Shown here in pieces: positions 1-7,273 of a stretch of 19,456 bases of DNA. Under the pieces are notes generated by a model that was not told where the DNA came from, did no database searches, and worked only from the letters and a program-made list of their open reading frames with translations. The stretch comes from Pseudomonadota bacterium. GTDB lineage: Bacteria > Pseudomonadota > Alphaproteobacteria > Sphingomonadales > Sphingomonadaceae. The position numbers were made by a program, and so were the translations under genes. How positions within the stretch are numbered: the stretch's first letter is position 1; every line of letters starts with the position of its first letter. Location: contig JAFABD010000005.1 of the NCBI GenBank assembly GCA_023426225.1, positions 1 to 19,456 on the forward strand. Direction: 5' to 3'.

Positions 1-1
1 G

Positions 2-616
2 GCGCGGCGGGCGGCGGCACAGATCGGCGTGGCGGGGGCGAGCGGCGCCGAGGCCGCGGCACAGGCGCGCAGCGGCGTGCTGGGCGACCTCGCCAAGGCC
101 GAGAACGAGGTGCGGCTGCGGCGGGAGGAGGTGGCCAAGGCGGCGCAGCGGATGCGCTATCAGCGGCTGACGAGCCCCGTCGACGGCACCGTCACCCAGA
201 TGGCGGTCCACACGCTGGGCGGCGTGGTGGAGGCGGCGAAACCCGTGATGATCGTGGTGCCCGCGCACGGCCCGCTGGTCGCCGAGGTGATGGTCGCCAA
301 CCGCGACATCGGCTTCGTGGCGGTGGGGCAGCCGGCGGCGGTGAAGCTGGAGGCGTTTCCGTTCACGCGCTACGGCACCGTCCCCGGGCGGATCGTGCGG
401 ATCAGTTCGGACGCGGTGCAGGACGAGAAGCAGGGGCTGGTCTATATCGTCCGCGTGGCGCTGGCGCGCGACAGCATCGTTCGCGACGGCACCACGGTGC
501 CGCTGGCCCCCGGCCTGGCGGCGACGGCGGACATCCGCACCGGGCGCCGTTCGCTCGCCGACTATCTGCTGAGCCCGATCGAGGCGGTGCGCCGCACGGC
601 GGGGCGCGAACGCTGA
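2..616 (+). CDS. HlyD family type I secretion membrane fusion protein (C-terminal part, 5' end outside window)
   Basis: The frame is open from the window edge and ends at TGA 614-616, leaving about 204 C-terminal residues. HlyD-family proteins are periplasmic adaptors that link an inner-membrane ABC exporter to a TolC-like channel in type I secretion. The visible part starts in an Ala/Arg/Glu-rich coiled-coil end, then runs into the lipoyl/beta-barrel half with the family signature: LTSPVDGTVTQMAVHTLGG, then IVVPAHGPLVAEVMV, then DIGFVAVGQPAAVKLEAFPF, and a C-terminus of the form ADIRTGRRSLADYLLSPIE. The partner ABC transporter and the secreted substrate would lie upstream, out of view. The gene converges on the LysR gene with only 7 bp between the stop codons. 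Family assignment is secure; the exported protein is unknown. Confidence 0.93.
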   Translation, partial: ARRAAAQIGVAGASGAEAAAQARSGVLGDLAKAENEVRLRREEVAKAAQRMRYQRLTSPVDGTVTQMAVHTLGGVVEAAKPVMIVVPAHGPLVAEVMVANRDIGFVAVGQPAAVKLEAFPFTRYGTVPGRIVRISSDAVQDEKQGLVYIVRVALARDSIVRDGTTVPLAPGLAATADIRTGRRSLADYLLSPIEAVRRTAGRER

Positions 617-623
617 TCGCGGC

Positions 624-1862
624 TCAGCCGGTGCGGCGGAGCGCGGCGTGTGCCACCGGCGCGCGCGTGGCGCTACGGAGCAGCTCGGCAAAGGCGTCGT
701 GGAGCGGTGTGCCGAGCCAGTCCGCACGCGTGACGATTCCAAGCGGCGGCGCGGTGCCGACGGGACCGAAGGCGATGCGCTCGACCACGCCCTGCGCGTC
801 GTGCAGCTCCTGTTCGGTCAGCAACGCCAGCCGGTCGCTGCCCGCGAGCAACTGGCGCATCGTTGCGGGTGAACAGGTGGCGATCGGCGCGTGCGGCATC
901 GGCCCGTCGGCGAACAGCCGCGTGAAGCAGGCGTGGCGGCGCGCGCCGGGCGCTCCCATGATCCATTCCTGCTCGCGCAGCCGGTCGAGCGGCACCGTCG
1001 ATTCGGCGAGCAGCGGATGGCCGCGCCGCGCTGCGACGGCGTAGCGCGCCGGCACCAACGGCTCGCCCGCCAGTCCGTCGGCATGTTCGGGCAGCGGCGC
1101 GAGCACGAGGTCGAGCGCGCCGTCGCGCAACTGGGCGAAAAGCGCCTCGGCGCCGTCCTCGACGATCCGCAGCCTTGTGGTGGGGTGGCGGCCCGCAAAA
1201 CGCTCGATCGCCGAACCCAGCGGCAGCGAATCACCCGCAGCGATCGTGCCGAGCGCGACACTGCCGCCCCAGGCGCCGCGTGCGCAGGCGATCTCGCGCA
1301 GCCCCCAGGCGAGCTCCTGCACCGCCAGCCGCAAGCGTCGGCCAAAGGCCATCGCGGCGGGCGAGACGATGATCCCGGTCGCGGTGCGGTGGCAGAGCGG
1401 ACGGCGCAGCTCGGCCTCGAGTTCGCGCGCGGCGCGGTGGAGCGAGGCCTGGGACAGCCCCAGCCGTTCGGCACCGCGCGCGAATGATCCGGTCTCGACC
1501 ACCGCGACCAGCCCGCGCGCCTGTGCCCGCGTGATCCGGCGCGCGGTCGCCGCAATCGCCTGGCGGTCGCCGGGCACGCCCAGTTGGGTCAGCGCGGCGG
1601 CGATCTGGTCGAACATGCGGGCGGTACGCCGGTGCAGGATCTCGCCGAAGCCGTTGAGACGGCTGCCGCTGCTGTCGCGGTCGATCAGCGGCGCCTCCAC
1701 CGCGACCTCCAGCTTGGCGAGCGCCTGCGTCACGGCGGGTTGCGAAAGGCCATAGTCGAGCGACGCGCGGCGCAGGCTCTGATGACGGCCGATGCTTTCG
1801 AACAGCCGGAGTTGACGGAAGCTGATCGCCTCCGCCCGCCCCCCCGGGTCGTTGCTGGTCAT
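624..1862 (-). CDS. LysR-type transcriptional regulator with two consecutive N-terminal HTH domains
   Basis: Encodes 412 residues, about 100 more than a usual LysR protein (around 300). Residues 15-92 form a LysR-type winged HTH (FRQLRLFESI, then LSQPAVTQALAKLE). Residues 112-195 form a second one (ARGLVAVVETGSFARGAERL, then LSQASLHRAARELEAEL). The effector-binding domain follows from about residue 200 (SVALGTIAAGDSLPLGSAIE, then DGALDLVLAPLP). The ATG at 1862 is chosen because GGAGAGGA lies about 8 nt upstream; the frame stays open further upstream but has no support there. It lies 65 bp downstream of the M24 gene on the same strand, so the two may be co-transcribed, and it is a natural candidate regulator of the divergent M24/amidohydrolase promoter region. 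The effector is unknown. The family call is firm; the tandem-HTH reading is by eye. Confidence 0.93.
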   Translation of the reverse strand: MTSNDPGGRAEAISFRQLRLFESIGRHQSLRRASLDYGLSQPAVTQALAKLEVAVEAPLIDRDSSGSRLNGFGEILHRRTARMFDQIAAALTQLGVPGDRQAIAATARRITRAQARGLVAVVETGSFARGAERLGLSQASLHRAARELEAELRRPLCHRTATGIIVSPAAMAFGRRLRLAVQELAWGLREIACARGAWGGSVALGTIAAGDSLPLGSAIERFAGRHPTTRLRIVEDGAEALFAQLRDGALDLVLAPLPEHADGLAGEPLVPARYAVAARRGHPLLAESTVPLDRLREQEWIMGAPGARRHACFTRLFADGPMPHAPIATCSPATMRQLLAGSDRLALLTEQELHDAQGVVERIAFGPVGTAPPLGIVTRADWLGTPLHDAFAELLRSATRAPVAHAALRRTG

Positions 1863-1927
1863 TGTTTTTATCCTCTCCGCCGGCCAGCCTAACCCAAGTT
1901 CGGGCAAGGCGGAATGCGGATCGGCGA

Positions 1928-3067
1928 TCAGTCGAACGGCCGGTCGAGCGCGGGCTGGGGGCGCGTGAAGGCGGCAGGGCCGGTTTCGGTGGTGTGGAAG
2001 CAATCCTCCACCGCGATCGTGAAACCGTCATCGTCGGCGATGCTGGCGGCGACGGCGTAGCAGGCGCCGGAGACCTCCATCGGCATGCCGATGGTGCCGC
2101 AGGGCAGGGCCGGCCCCAGTCCCAATCCGACCCGCCGTTCGGTCCGCACGACGGTGCCCGGCTGCCGAGCTGGCGCGGCAAAATCGGTCTGCGCCGCGCG
2201 GACCGCGGCAAAGCGATCGAGATCGGCGGCGACGGCATCGCCGAAGCAGAAGGTACGCGTGACGGCGCCGTGATAGCCGTCGACCGCGCAGGCGCTGGCG
2301 ATGCGGACGAGCGCACGTTCGCCCAGGATGCGGTGCGATGCGTCTGCCATGGTCGTGCCCGCGCCCCGGTCGGCGAACGCGACGCTCGCCTGGCCCGGCC
2401 CGTCGGCGCCGATCGCCCGGTGCGCCGCGACGATGAAGCGTTCGACCTCGGCCGCGTCGACGCCTGGTCGCAGCGCGCGGGCGGCATGGTGCTGCACCGC
2501 GAGCGCCATGGCCGCCGCCTGCCCGATCAACGCAATCTCCGCCGGCGATTTTGCCCAGCGGCAGGTGGTGACGCACGGCGTCCCGTCGGCGAGGACGAGC
2601 CCCTGCGCGGCGAGTGCGCGGCTGAGGGCGATATCGGCGACGCCGTCGATCGCGAGCGTCGCGCCGCGGGGAAGGACATCGGCGAGCGCCGCCGCCATTG
2701 CCGAAGCGCCATGAAAGCCGCGCGCCTCGATCGGCAGCATCAGGCCCGCCGCCGTCAGCGCATCGGCCGTGCGCGCGCTGCTGATCCACACATCGCCGCG
2801 AACCGGGAGGAGCAGCGCCAGCGGCGCGGTGCCGCATCCGCACCGGCACCCGCAGTCAGCCGCGAGCGCGACCGCGTCGATTCCGGTGAAATAGCGCAGG
2901 CTGTCGCGCGCGGTGACGAGCAGCGCGTCGAGCCCCGCCAGCAGCGCCAGCGCGCGGGCATGTTCGATGCGGCTGCGGCGTTCGTCAGGCCCGATCGGCC
3001 AGGCCCGGTCGCGCCAGGGCAGGATGGCGGCGCGTTGAATCGGTCGTTCCGATTCCCCTGTGTGCAT
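1928..3067 (-). CDS. M24 family (creatinase/aminopeptidase P fold) protein, metal site apparently degenerate
   Basis: Encodes 379 residues with no signal peptide, so probably cytoplasmic. The N-terminal creatinase-like domain is about residues 30-165 (RRSRIEHARALALLAGLDAL, then SLRYFTGI). The C-terminal pita-bread domain is about 170-365 (WAKSPAEIALI, DGYHGAVTRTF, AVEDCFHTTETGP). Canonical M24 peptidases bind two metals through Asp, Asp, His, Glu and Glu. By eye these align here with A257, A268, L315, A340 and E354, so four of the five are lost. A His (H245) at the position of the conserved catalytic His remains. This resembles metal-free creatinase more than prolidase. Residues 71-79 (DCGCRCGCG) hold four cysteines, which is odd for the family. 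The ATG at 3067 is chosen for the purine-rich GGGGGA upstream. It is divergent from the amidohydrolase gene and precedes the LysR gene. Substrate unknown: creatinase-like or ectoine-hydrolase-like C-N cleavage are possibilities. Confidence 0.88.
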   Translation of the reverse strand: MHTGESERPIQRAAILPWRDRAWPIGPDERRSRIEHARALALLAGLDALLVTARDSLRYFTGIDAVALAADCGCRCGCGTAPLALLLPVRGDVWISSARTADALTAAGLMLPIEARGFHGASAMAAALADVLPRGATLAIDGVADIALSRALAAQGLVLADGTPCVTTCRWAKSPAEIALIGQAAAMALAVQHHAARALRPGVDAAEVERFIVAAHRAIGADGPGQASVAFADRGAGTTMADASHRILGERALVRIASACAVDGYHGAVTRTFCFGDAVAADLDRFAAVRAAQTDFAAPARQPGTVVRTERRVGLGLGPALPCGTIGMPMEVSGACYAVAASIADDDGFTIAVEDCFHTTETGPAAFTRPQPALDRPFD

Positions 3068-3266
3068 GTGTCCCCCATTCCCCCCTGCGCCGCCCAAGCA
3101 TGGCCCCGCGCGCGCCGTCCAGCCATTTTGTGTGCGCTGCACCAAGGGGAATACCGCAATGGGACGCTGCGGCATCCGGGCTTCGACGCGGTGCCGCATC
3201 ATCGAGGCTTGCAAATGATCGTGCGAGCGTGAGGATCGGCAGCGATCGAACAACAAAGGGAACGCC
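3068..3266. promoter_or_regulatory. Divergent promoter/operator region between M24 and amidohydrolase genes
   Basis: This 199-bp spacer separates two diverging transcription units. It contains an inverted repeat TGCGGCA (3168-3174) / TGCCGCA (3192-3198), and a related half-site CCGCA at 3154-3158. It also contains ATCAT (3198-3202) with ATGAT (3215-3219) at 12-nt spacing, and GATCG-gcag-CGATC (3234-3247) just before the amidohydrolase ribosome binding site. LysR proteins usually bind dyads in divergent promoters near their own gene, so these are candidate sites for the neighbouring LysR. No clear -35/-10 pair can be assigned by eye. Confidence 0.4.
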
Positions 3267-4562
3267 ATGCGAATGAAGATTGCCCCGATCGCGCTTGCCG
3301 GCGCGTTGCTGGCCACGGCGATGCCCGCGACGGCACAGGCCGATACGGTGGTAATTTCTGCCGATCACATGGTCGACGTGCTCGCCGGACGCCGCGTCGA
3401 CGATGTGCAGGTGGTGGTGACCGACGGGCGCATCGCCAGGGTCGGGCGGCGCGGCGATGCCGTGCCCGCCGATGCGCGGCGGATCGAACTGGGCGCTCGC
3501 ACGCTGCTGCCCGGGCTGATCGACATGCATGTCCATCTGACCAGCGATCCGCGGTTGAGCGGGTATCAGGCGCTGGAGTTCACCGACAATTTCTGGACGG
3601 TGGTGGGCGTCGCCAGCGCGCGCCGGACTGTGGAGGCGGGTTTCACCACGGTGCGCAATGTCGGTTCGGCCAATTTCGACGATGTCGCGCTGAAGCAGGC
3701 GATCGACCGCGGCTATGTCCCCGGCCCGCGGATCGTCCCCGCGGCCTATGCGCTGGGCGTCACCGGCGGCCATTGCGATTCGACCGAGTTTCCGCCGTCG
3801 ATGCAGATGAAGTCGCCCCAGATCGCCAACTCGCCCACCGAGTTCCGCGCGGCGGTGCGCACGATGCGCAAATATGGTGCCGAGGTCATCAAGGTGTGCA
3901 TGACGGGCGGCGTGCTGTCCAAGACCGACTCGGTCGGCGCGCAACAGATGAGCGCCGACGAGATCAAGGCGGTGGTCGACGAGGCGCACATGCTGGGGAT
4001 GCGTGTCGCCGCGCATGCCCATGGCACCGCCGGCATCAACGAGGCGTTGCGCGCCGGCGTCGACACGATCGAACATGCAAGTCTGGCCGATGCCGAGAGT
4101 TTCCGGCTGGCGCGCGCGCACAATGCCGCGCTGGTGATGGACATCTATAACGACGACTACATCCTGGCCGAAGGCGCGCGGAACGGCGTGTTTCCCGAAA
4201 GCCTGGAAAAGGAACGGATGATCGGCCGCAAGCAGCGCGAGACGTTCCGGGCGGCGCATGCCGCGGGCGTGCGGCTGCTGTTCGGCACCGACGGCGGCGT
4301 CTATCCCAACGGGGACAACGCGCTGCAATTCGCCAAGATGGTCGAATGGGGGATGACCCCGATCGAGGCGATCCGTGCGGCGACGAGCGACGCGGCGGCG
4401 ATGCTCGACAAGGGCGCCGATCTGGGCGCGATCGCGCCGGGACGGCTGGGCGACCTGATCGCGGTCGACGGCGATCCGCTCGCCGATGTCCGCACGCTCG
4501 AACATGTCGCCTTCGTGATGAAGGGCGGTTCGGTCGTGAAGCCCGTGGCCGGGACGCAATGA
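3267..4562 (+). CDS. Exported metal-dependent amidohydrolase (imidazolonepropionase/Xaa-Pro dipeptidase-like)
   Basis: Encodes 431 residues. A Sec signal peptide occupies residues 1-25 (basic start, hydrophobic core, cleavage after TAQA), so the enzyme should act in the periplasm. The mature part is a TIM-barrel amidohydrolase: HxH at H88/H90 (LIDMHVHLT), a candidate carboxylated lysine K209 (EVIKVCMTGG), H250 (AAHAHGT), H270 (TIEHAS) and D342 (FGTDGG), which completes a binuclear metal site. The C-terminal strand-rich segment (LGAIAPGRLGDLIAVDGDPL) closes the small beta domain. Close relatives characterised in the superfamily hydrolyse Xaa-Pro or hydrophobic dipeptides and N-acyl amino acids; the exact substrate here is inferred only. 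The ATG at 3267 has AAAGGG 6 nt upstream; a second in-frame ATG lies two codons later. Its stop codon overlaps the start of the transporter gene (ATGA), indicating translational coupling. Confidence 0.93.
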   Translation: MRMKIAPIALAGALLATAMPATAQADTVVISADHMVDVLAGRRVDDVQVVVTDGRIARVGRRGDAVPADARRIELGARTLLPGLIDMHVHLTSDPRLSGYQALEFTDNFWTVVGVASARRTVEAGFTTVRNVGSANFDDVALKQAIDRGYVPGPRIVPAAYALGVTGGHCDSTEFPPSMQMKSPQIANSPTEFRAAVRTMRKYGAEVIKVCMTGGVLSKTDSVGAQQMSADEIKAVVDEAHMLGMRVAAHAHGTAGINEALRAGVDTIEHASLADAESFRLARAHNAALVMDIYNDDYILAEGARNGVFPESLEKERMIGRKQRETFRAAHAAGVRLLFGTDGGVYPNGDNALQFAKMVEWGMTPIEAIRAATSDAAAMLDKGADLGAIAPGRLGDLIAVDGDPLADVRTLEHVAFVMKGGSVVKPVAGTQ

Positions 4563-5863
4563 GGATTGCCGCGCCCGATCCCGCGGTGCGCATCGCGATC
4601 CCCCGACGCCCCTGGTATCGGCATCTCTACGCCCAGGTGCTCGTCGCGATCGTGCTGGGCGTGCTGATCGGCCATTTCGCGCCCGCTACGGGCGAAGCGC
4701 TCAAGCCGCTGGGCGATGCCTTCATCAAGCTGGTCAAGATGGTGATCGCGCCGGTGATCTTCCTCACCATCGCGACCGGGATCGCCGGGATGCGCGACCT
4801 GGCCGCGGTGGGGCGGGTGACCGCCAAGGCGTTCGCCTATTTCCTGACCTTTTCGACGCTTGCGCTGATCGTCGGGCTGATCGTCGCCAATGTGGTTCAA
4901 CCGGGGGCGGGGCTCAACATCGACCCGGCGACGCTCGATGCCGCGCGCGTCGCCGATTATGCGCACAAGGCGCACGAGACGAGCATCACCGGCTTCCTCA
5001 CCGGGATCATCCCGGAAACCTTCCTCTCGGCCTTTGTCGACGGCAACATCCTGCAGGTGCTGCTGGTCGCGGTGCTGTTCGGGATCGCGCTCGCGCTCGT
5101 CGGCGCCCCCGCCGAGCCGCTCGTCGGGCTGCTCGAGACGGTGTCGCTCGTCTTCTTCCGGCTGGTGGGGCTGGTGATGCGCGCGGCGCCGCTGGGTGCG
5201 CTGGGCGCGATGGCGTTCACGGTCGGCAAATATGGCGTGGGGACGCTCGCCAACCTGGCGGCGCTCGTCGCCACTTTCTACGCGACCTCGCTGCTGTTCG
5301 TACTGGTGGTGCTGGGGCTGTTGGCGCGCGCCTGCGGTTTCTCGATCGTGCGGCTGATCGTCTATCTCAAGGCCGAGCTGCTGCTGGTCCTCGGCACCTC
5401 GTCATCCGAAAGCGCGCTGCCGTTGCTGATCGAGAAGCTGGAGCGCGCCGGCGCCGCCAAGTCGGTGGTGGGGCTGGTGGTCCCGACCGGCTATTCGTTC
5501 AACCTCGACGGCACCAACATCTACATGACGCTCGCGGCGCTGTTCGTCGCCCAGGCGACCAACGTCCACCTCTCGTTCGGCGAGCAACTGCTGTTGCTCG
5601 GCGTCGCGATGCTGTCGTCAAAGGGCGCGGCGGGCGTGACGGGGGCGGGCTTCATCACGCTGGCGGCGACGCTGTCGATCGTGCCGTCGGTGCCGATCGC
5701 GGGCATGGCGCTGATCCTGGGGGTCGATCGGTTCATGTCGGAATGCCGCAGCCTCACCAACTTCATCGGCAACGCCGTGGCGACGATCGTCGTGGCGCGT
5801 TGGGAGGGGCGACTCGACCGCGATGCGCTGGCCGCCGCGCTGGCGCCGAATCGCCGGGGTTAG
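4559..5863 (+). CDS. dctA: Dicarboxylate/amino acid:cation symporter (DctA/DAACS family)
   Basis: Encodes 434 residues, the usual size for DctA, with about eight membrane segments and two re-entrant hairpins. Hallmarks are the serine-rich hairpin TSSSESALP (280-288), GYSFNLDGTNIYMT (311-324, the N-x-DGT cation/substrate motif in its DctA form), SKGAAGVTGAGFI (354-366), and DRFMSECRSLTNFIGNAVAT in the last helix, whose Arg and Asn residues bind the dicarboxylate in this family. DctA imports succinate, fumarate, malate or aspartate across the inner membrane using a cation gradient. The start ATG overlaps the amidohydrolase stop by 4 bp, so the pair is one operon. This suggests that the carrier takes up a product of the periplasmic hydrolase, but that is inference. 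Substrate preference cannot be read out beyond the family. Confidence 0.92.
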   Translation: MRIAAPDPAVRIAIPRRPWYRHLYAQVLVAIVLGVLIGHFAPATGEALKPLGDAFIKLVKMVIAPVIFLTIATGIAGMRDLAAVGRVTAKAFAYFLTFSTLALIVGLIVANVVQPGAGLNIDPATLDAARVADYAHKAHETSITGFLTGIIPETFLSAFVDGNILQVLLVAVLFGIALALVGAPAEPLVGLLETVSLVFFRLVGLVMRAAPLGALGAMAFTVGKYGVGTLANLAALVATFYATSLLFVLVVLGLLARACGFSIVRLIVYLKAELLLVLGTSSSESALPLLIEKLERAGAAKSVVGLVVPTGYSFNLDGTNIYMTLAALFVAQATNVHLSFGEQLLLLGVAMLSSKGAAGVTGAGFITLAATLSIVPSVPIAGMALILGVDRFMSECRSLTNFIGNAVATIVVARWEGRLDRDALAAALAPNRRG

Positions 5864-6370
5864 GGGCGGGTGCAGCCGATTCGGCCCGCCGAGTCGCGCA
5901 ACGGCTTCCGCACTTTCCCGGAGTGGATCGAGGGGGGCTGCCGTGCCGTCGGCAAGGCGGCGATGGCCGGGCGGCAGAGGGGGATTGGACGAGCCGCCCG
6001 GCCAACCCTCGCGTTTGCGACCCGAGGGCTTGGGCCGTCCATAGCTCCATTCGGCGGCAATTCAAGGATTGCATGGATGTGCATGATCCAAGAAAATTCG
6101 TGGATTGTCCCCGTTTTGGGACGCCCTGCCGCCGCCCGAAAGGTGCGGCGGTCGCGCGGTACCGCCGTCGCCCGAATCGCTGCGGTGCAGCGGAACTGTC
6201 ACCGCGATGCAACAGGGGCGGAAGGAATCCAGAAACGAATTTTCACGCGCCTGTAATTTAATGTTGCGCAAGGCTGCGCCCCCATGCATCCTTTCACCAT
6301 GCGGGGGCTTGGTCGCGTAGCAAAATAACACCCGCGGTTCCGTGGAGAGGGCCTCACTCAGTCAATTGGG
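5864..6370. other. 507-bp non-coding region with multiple strong hairpins upstream of the TauE/SafE gene
   Basis: No convincing gene is present; short open frames on both strands lack ribosome binding sites and family features. Structure seen in order: a GGCGGG/CCCGCC arm pair (5865-5890); a perfect 12-bp stem (5964-6004); CCCTCG/CGAGGG (6006-6028); two TGCATG palindromes 10 bp apart (6070-6085); CCGCCGC-CC-GAAA-GG-t-GCGGCGG (6129-6151), a GNRA-type tetraloop hairpin; and a 10-bp stem with a 2-nt bulge (6278-6308). A locally AT-rich patch at about 6236-6265 could hold the promoter of the downstream gene. The density of stems suggests a structured leader or a small RNA as well as the dctA terminator. 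Confidence 0.5.
5964..6004 (+). terminator. Strong perfect hairpin, probable dctA operon terminator
   Basis: The arms TGGCCGGGCGGC (5964-5975) and GCCGCCCGGCCA (5993-6004) pair perfectly over 12 bp around a 17-nt loop, about 100 nt after the dctA stop. No U-run follows, which is common for terminators in GC-rich alphaproteobacteria. A second stem (6006-6028) follows directly. It could instead be part of a structured RNA. Confidence 0.45.
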
Positions 6371-7207
6371 GTGGCCGTGTCCTTGACCTTAGCATCGTGG
6401 TTTTTGCCGCTTCTCGCGCTTCTCGGCGCGGGGCTCGTTGCCGGCTTTGCGGCCGGAATTTTCGGAATTGGAGGAGGCTTCGTCGTCGTCCCGGCGCTGA
6501 TGCTGGTTCTGCCGCTGCTGGGCGGTTCGCACGCGCAATATGCGCATGTCGCGATCGGCACGTCCGCCGCGACGATCATTCTCACCTCGCTGCGATCGGT
6601 GCGCTCGCACGCCAAGCGCGGGGCGGTCGATTTCGAGATCCTGAAGAGCTGGGCGCCGTGGCTGGTGCTGGGCGATGCCGCCGGGGTGCTGCTCGCGCAG
6701 CGGTTCGACGGACATGTCCTGACGCTGGTGTTCGCGATCGGCGTCGGGCTGATGTCGCTCAACTTCCTGGTGCCGCAACTTGCCAACCACCAGATCGCCG
6801 ACGAGATGCCGGGGATCGCCCCGCGCGTTGCGATTGCGGGCGGACTGGGCACCTTTTCCTCGCTGCTCGGCATCGGCGGCGGCACGATCGCGATCATGGT
6901 GATGACGCTGTGCGGGCGTTCGATCCATCGCGCCATCGCGACGGCATCGGGCATCGGCGTGCTGATCGCCATTCCGAGCGCGATCGGTTTTGCGATCATC
7001 GGCTTCGGCGAACCGGGCTTGCCCTGGGGCTCGCTCGGCTATGTCAACATGCCCGCGACGGTCGCGATCGCGTCGATGTCGATCCTCACCGCGCCGCTGG
7101 GCGTGGCCGCGGCGCACAGCCTGCCGCCCGCGCTGCTGAAGCGCGTCTTCGGTGTGTACCTCGTCTTCATCTCGTTCGTCATGTTCAAGAACGCGATGAA
7201 ATTCTGA
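6371..7207 (+). CDS. TauE/SafE family inner-membrane permease (sulfite/sulfonate exporter type)
   Basis: Encodes 278 residues of almost continuous hydrophobic sequence with seven to nine likely membrane helices. The two-fold repeat typical of TauE/SafE is clear: AGIFGIGGGFVVVPAL near residue 28 and SSLLGIGGGTIAIMVM near residue 160. Characterised relatives export sulfite, sulfoacetate or other sulfur-containing organic acids; many members have no known substrate. The start is uncertain. GTG 6371 gives the full first helix but has no good Shine-Dalgarno; GTG 6377 is an alternative with GGGGTGG close upstream. The aminotransferase gene begins 66 bp downstream and the pair is probably one transcript. 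A role in exporting a sulfur- or carboxylate-containing by-product of this locus is possible but unproven. Confidence 0.88.
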   Translation: MAVSLTLASWFLPLLALLGAGLVAGFAAGIFGIGGGFVVVPALMLVLPLLGGSHAQYAHVAIGTSAATIILTSLRSVRSHAKRGAVDFEILKSWAPWLVLGDAAGVLLAQRFDGHVLTLVFAIGVGLMSLNFLVPQLANHQIADEMPGIAPRVAIAGGLGTFSSLLGIGGGTIAIMVMTLCGRSIHRAIATASGIGVLIAIPSAIGFAIIGFGEPGLPWGSLGYVNMPATVAIASMSILTAPLGVAAAHSLPPALLKRVFGVYLVFISFVMFKNAMKF

Positions 7208-7217
7208 TCCCCGTTTC

Positions 7218-7244
7218 GCCGGGCCAGGGGGGTCTTCGCCCGGC
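7218..7244 (+). repeat. Short inverted repeat between TauE/SafE and aminotransferase genes
   Basis: GCCGGGC (7218-7224) and GCCCGGC (7238-7244) can form a 7-bp stem with a 13-nt loop in the 66-bp spacer. It has no U-run. It may attenuate transcription or stabilise the upstream mRNA segment; there is no further support. Confidence 0.3.
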
Positions 7245-7273
7245 AAGAACCAAGAAAATAGAGGGAATGCAGT

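Noticed and set aside
1862..3232. 456-codon plus-strand frame opposite the M24 gene
   Set aside because: The M24 motifs on the minus strand decide the coding strand; this frame has none.
2985..4559. 524-codon open frame on the minus strand opposite the amidohydrolase gene
   Set aside because: Antisense to a clear signal-bearing amidohydrolase; composition is typical of a shadow frame (Arg, His, Asp repeats).
6062..6331. Short open frames on both strands in the 5864-6370 gap as small genes
   Set aside because: No ribosome binding sites, no hydrophobic or family pattern, and the region is better explained by RNA-type stems.
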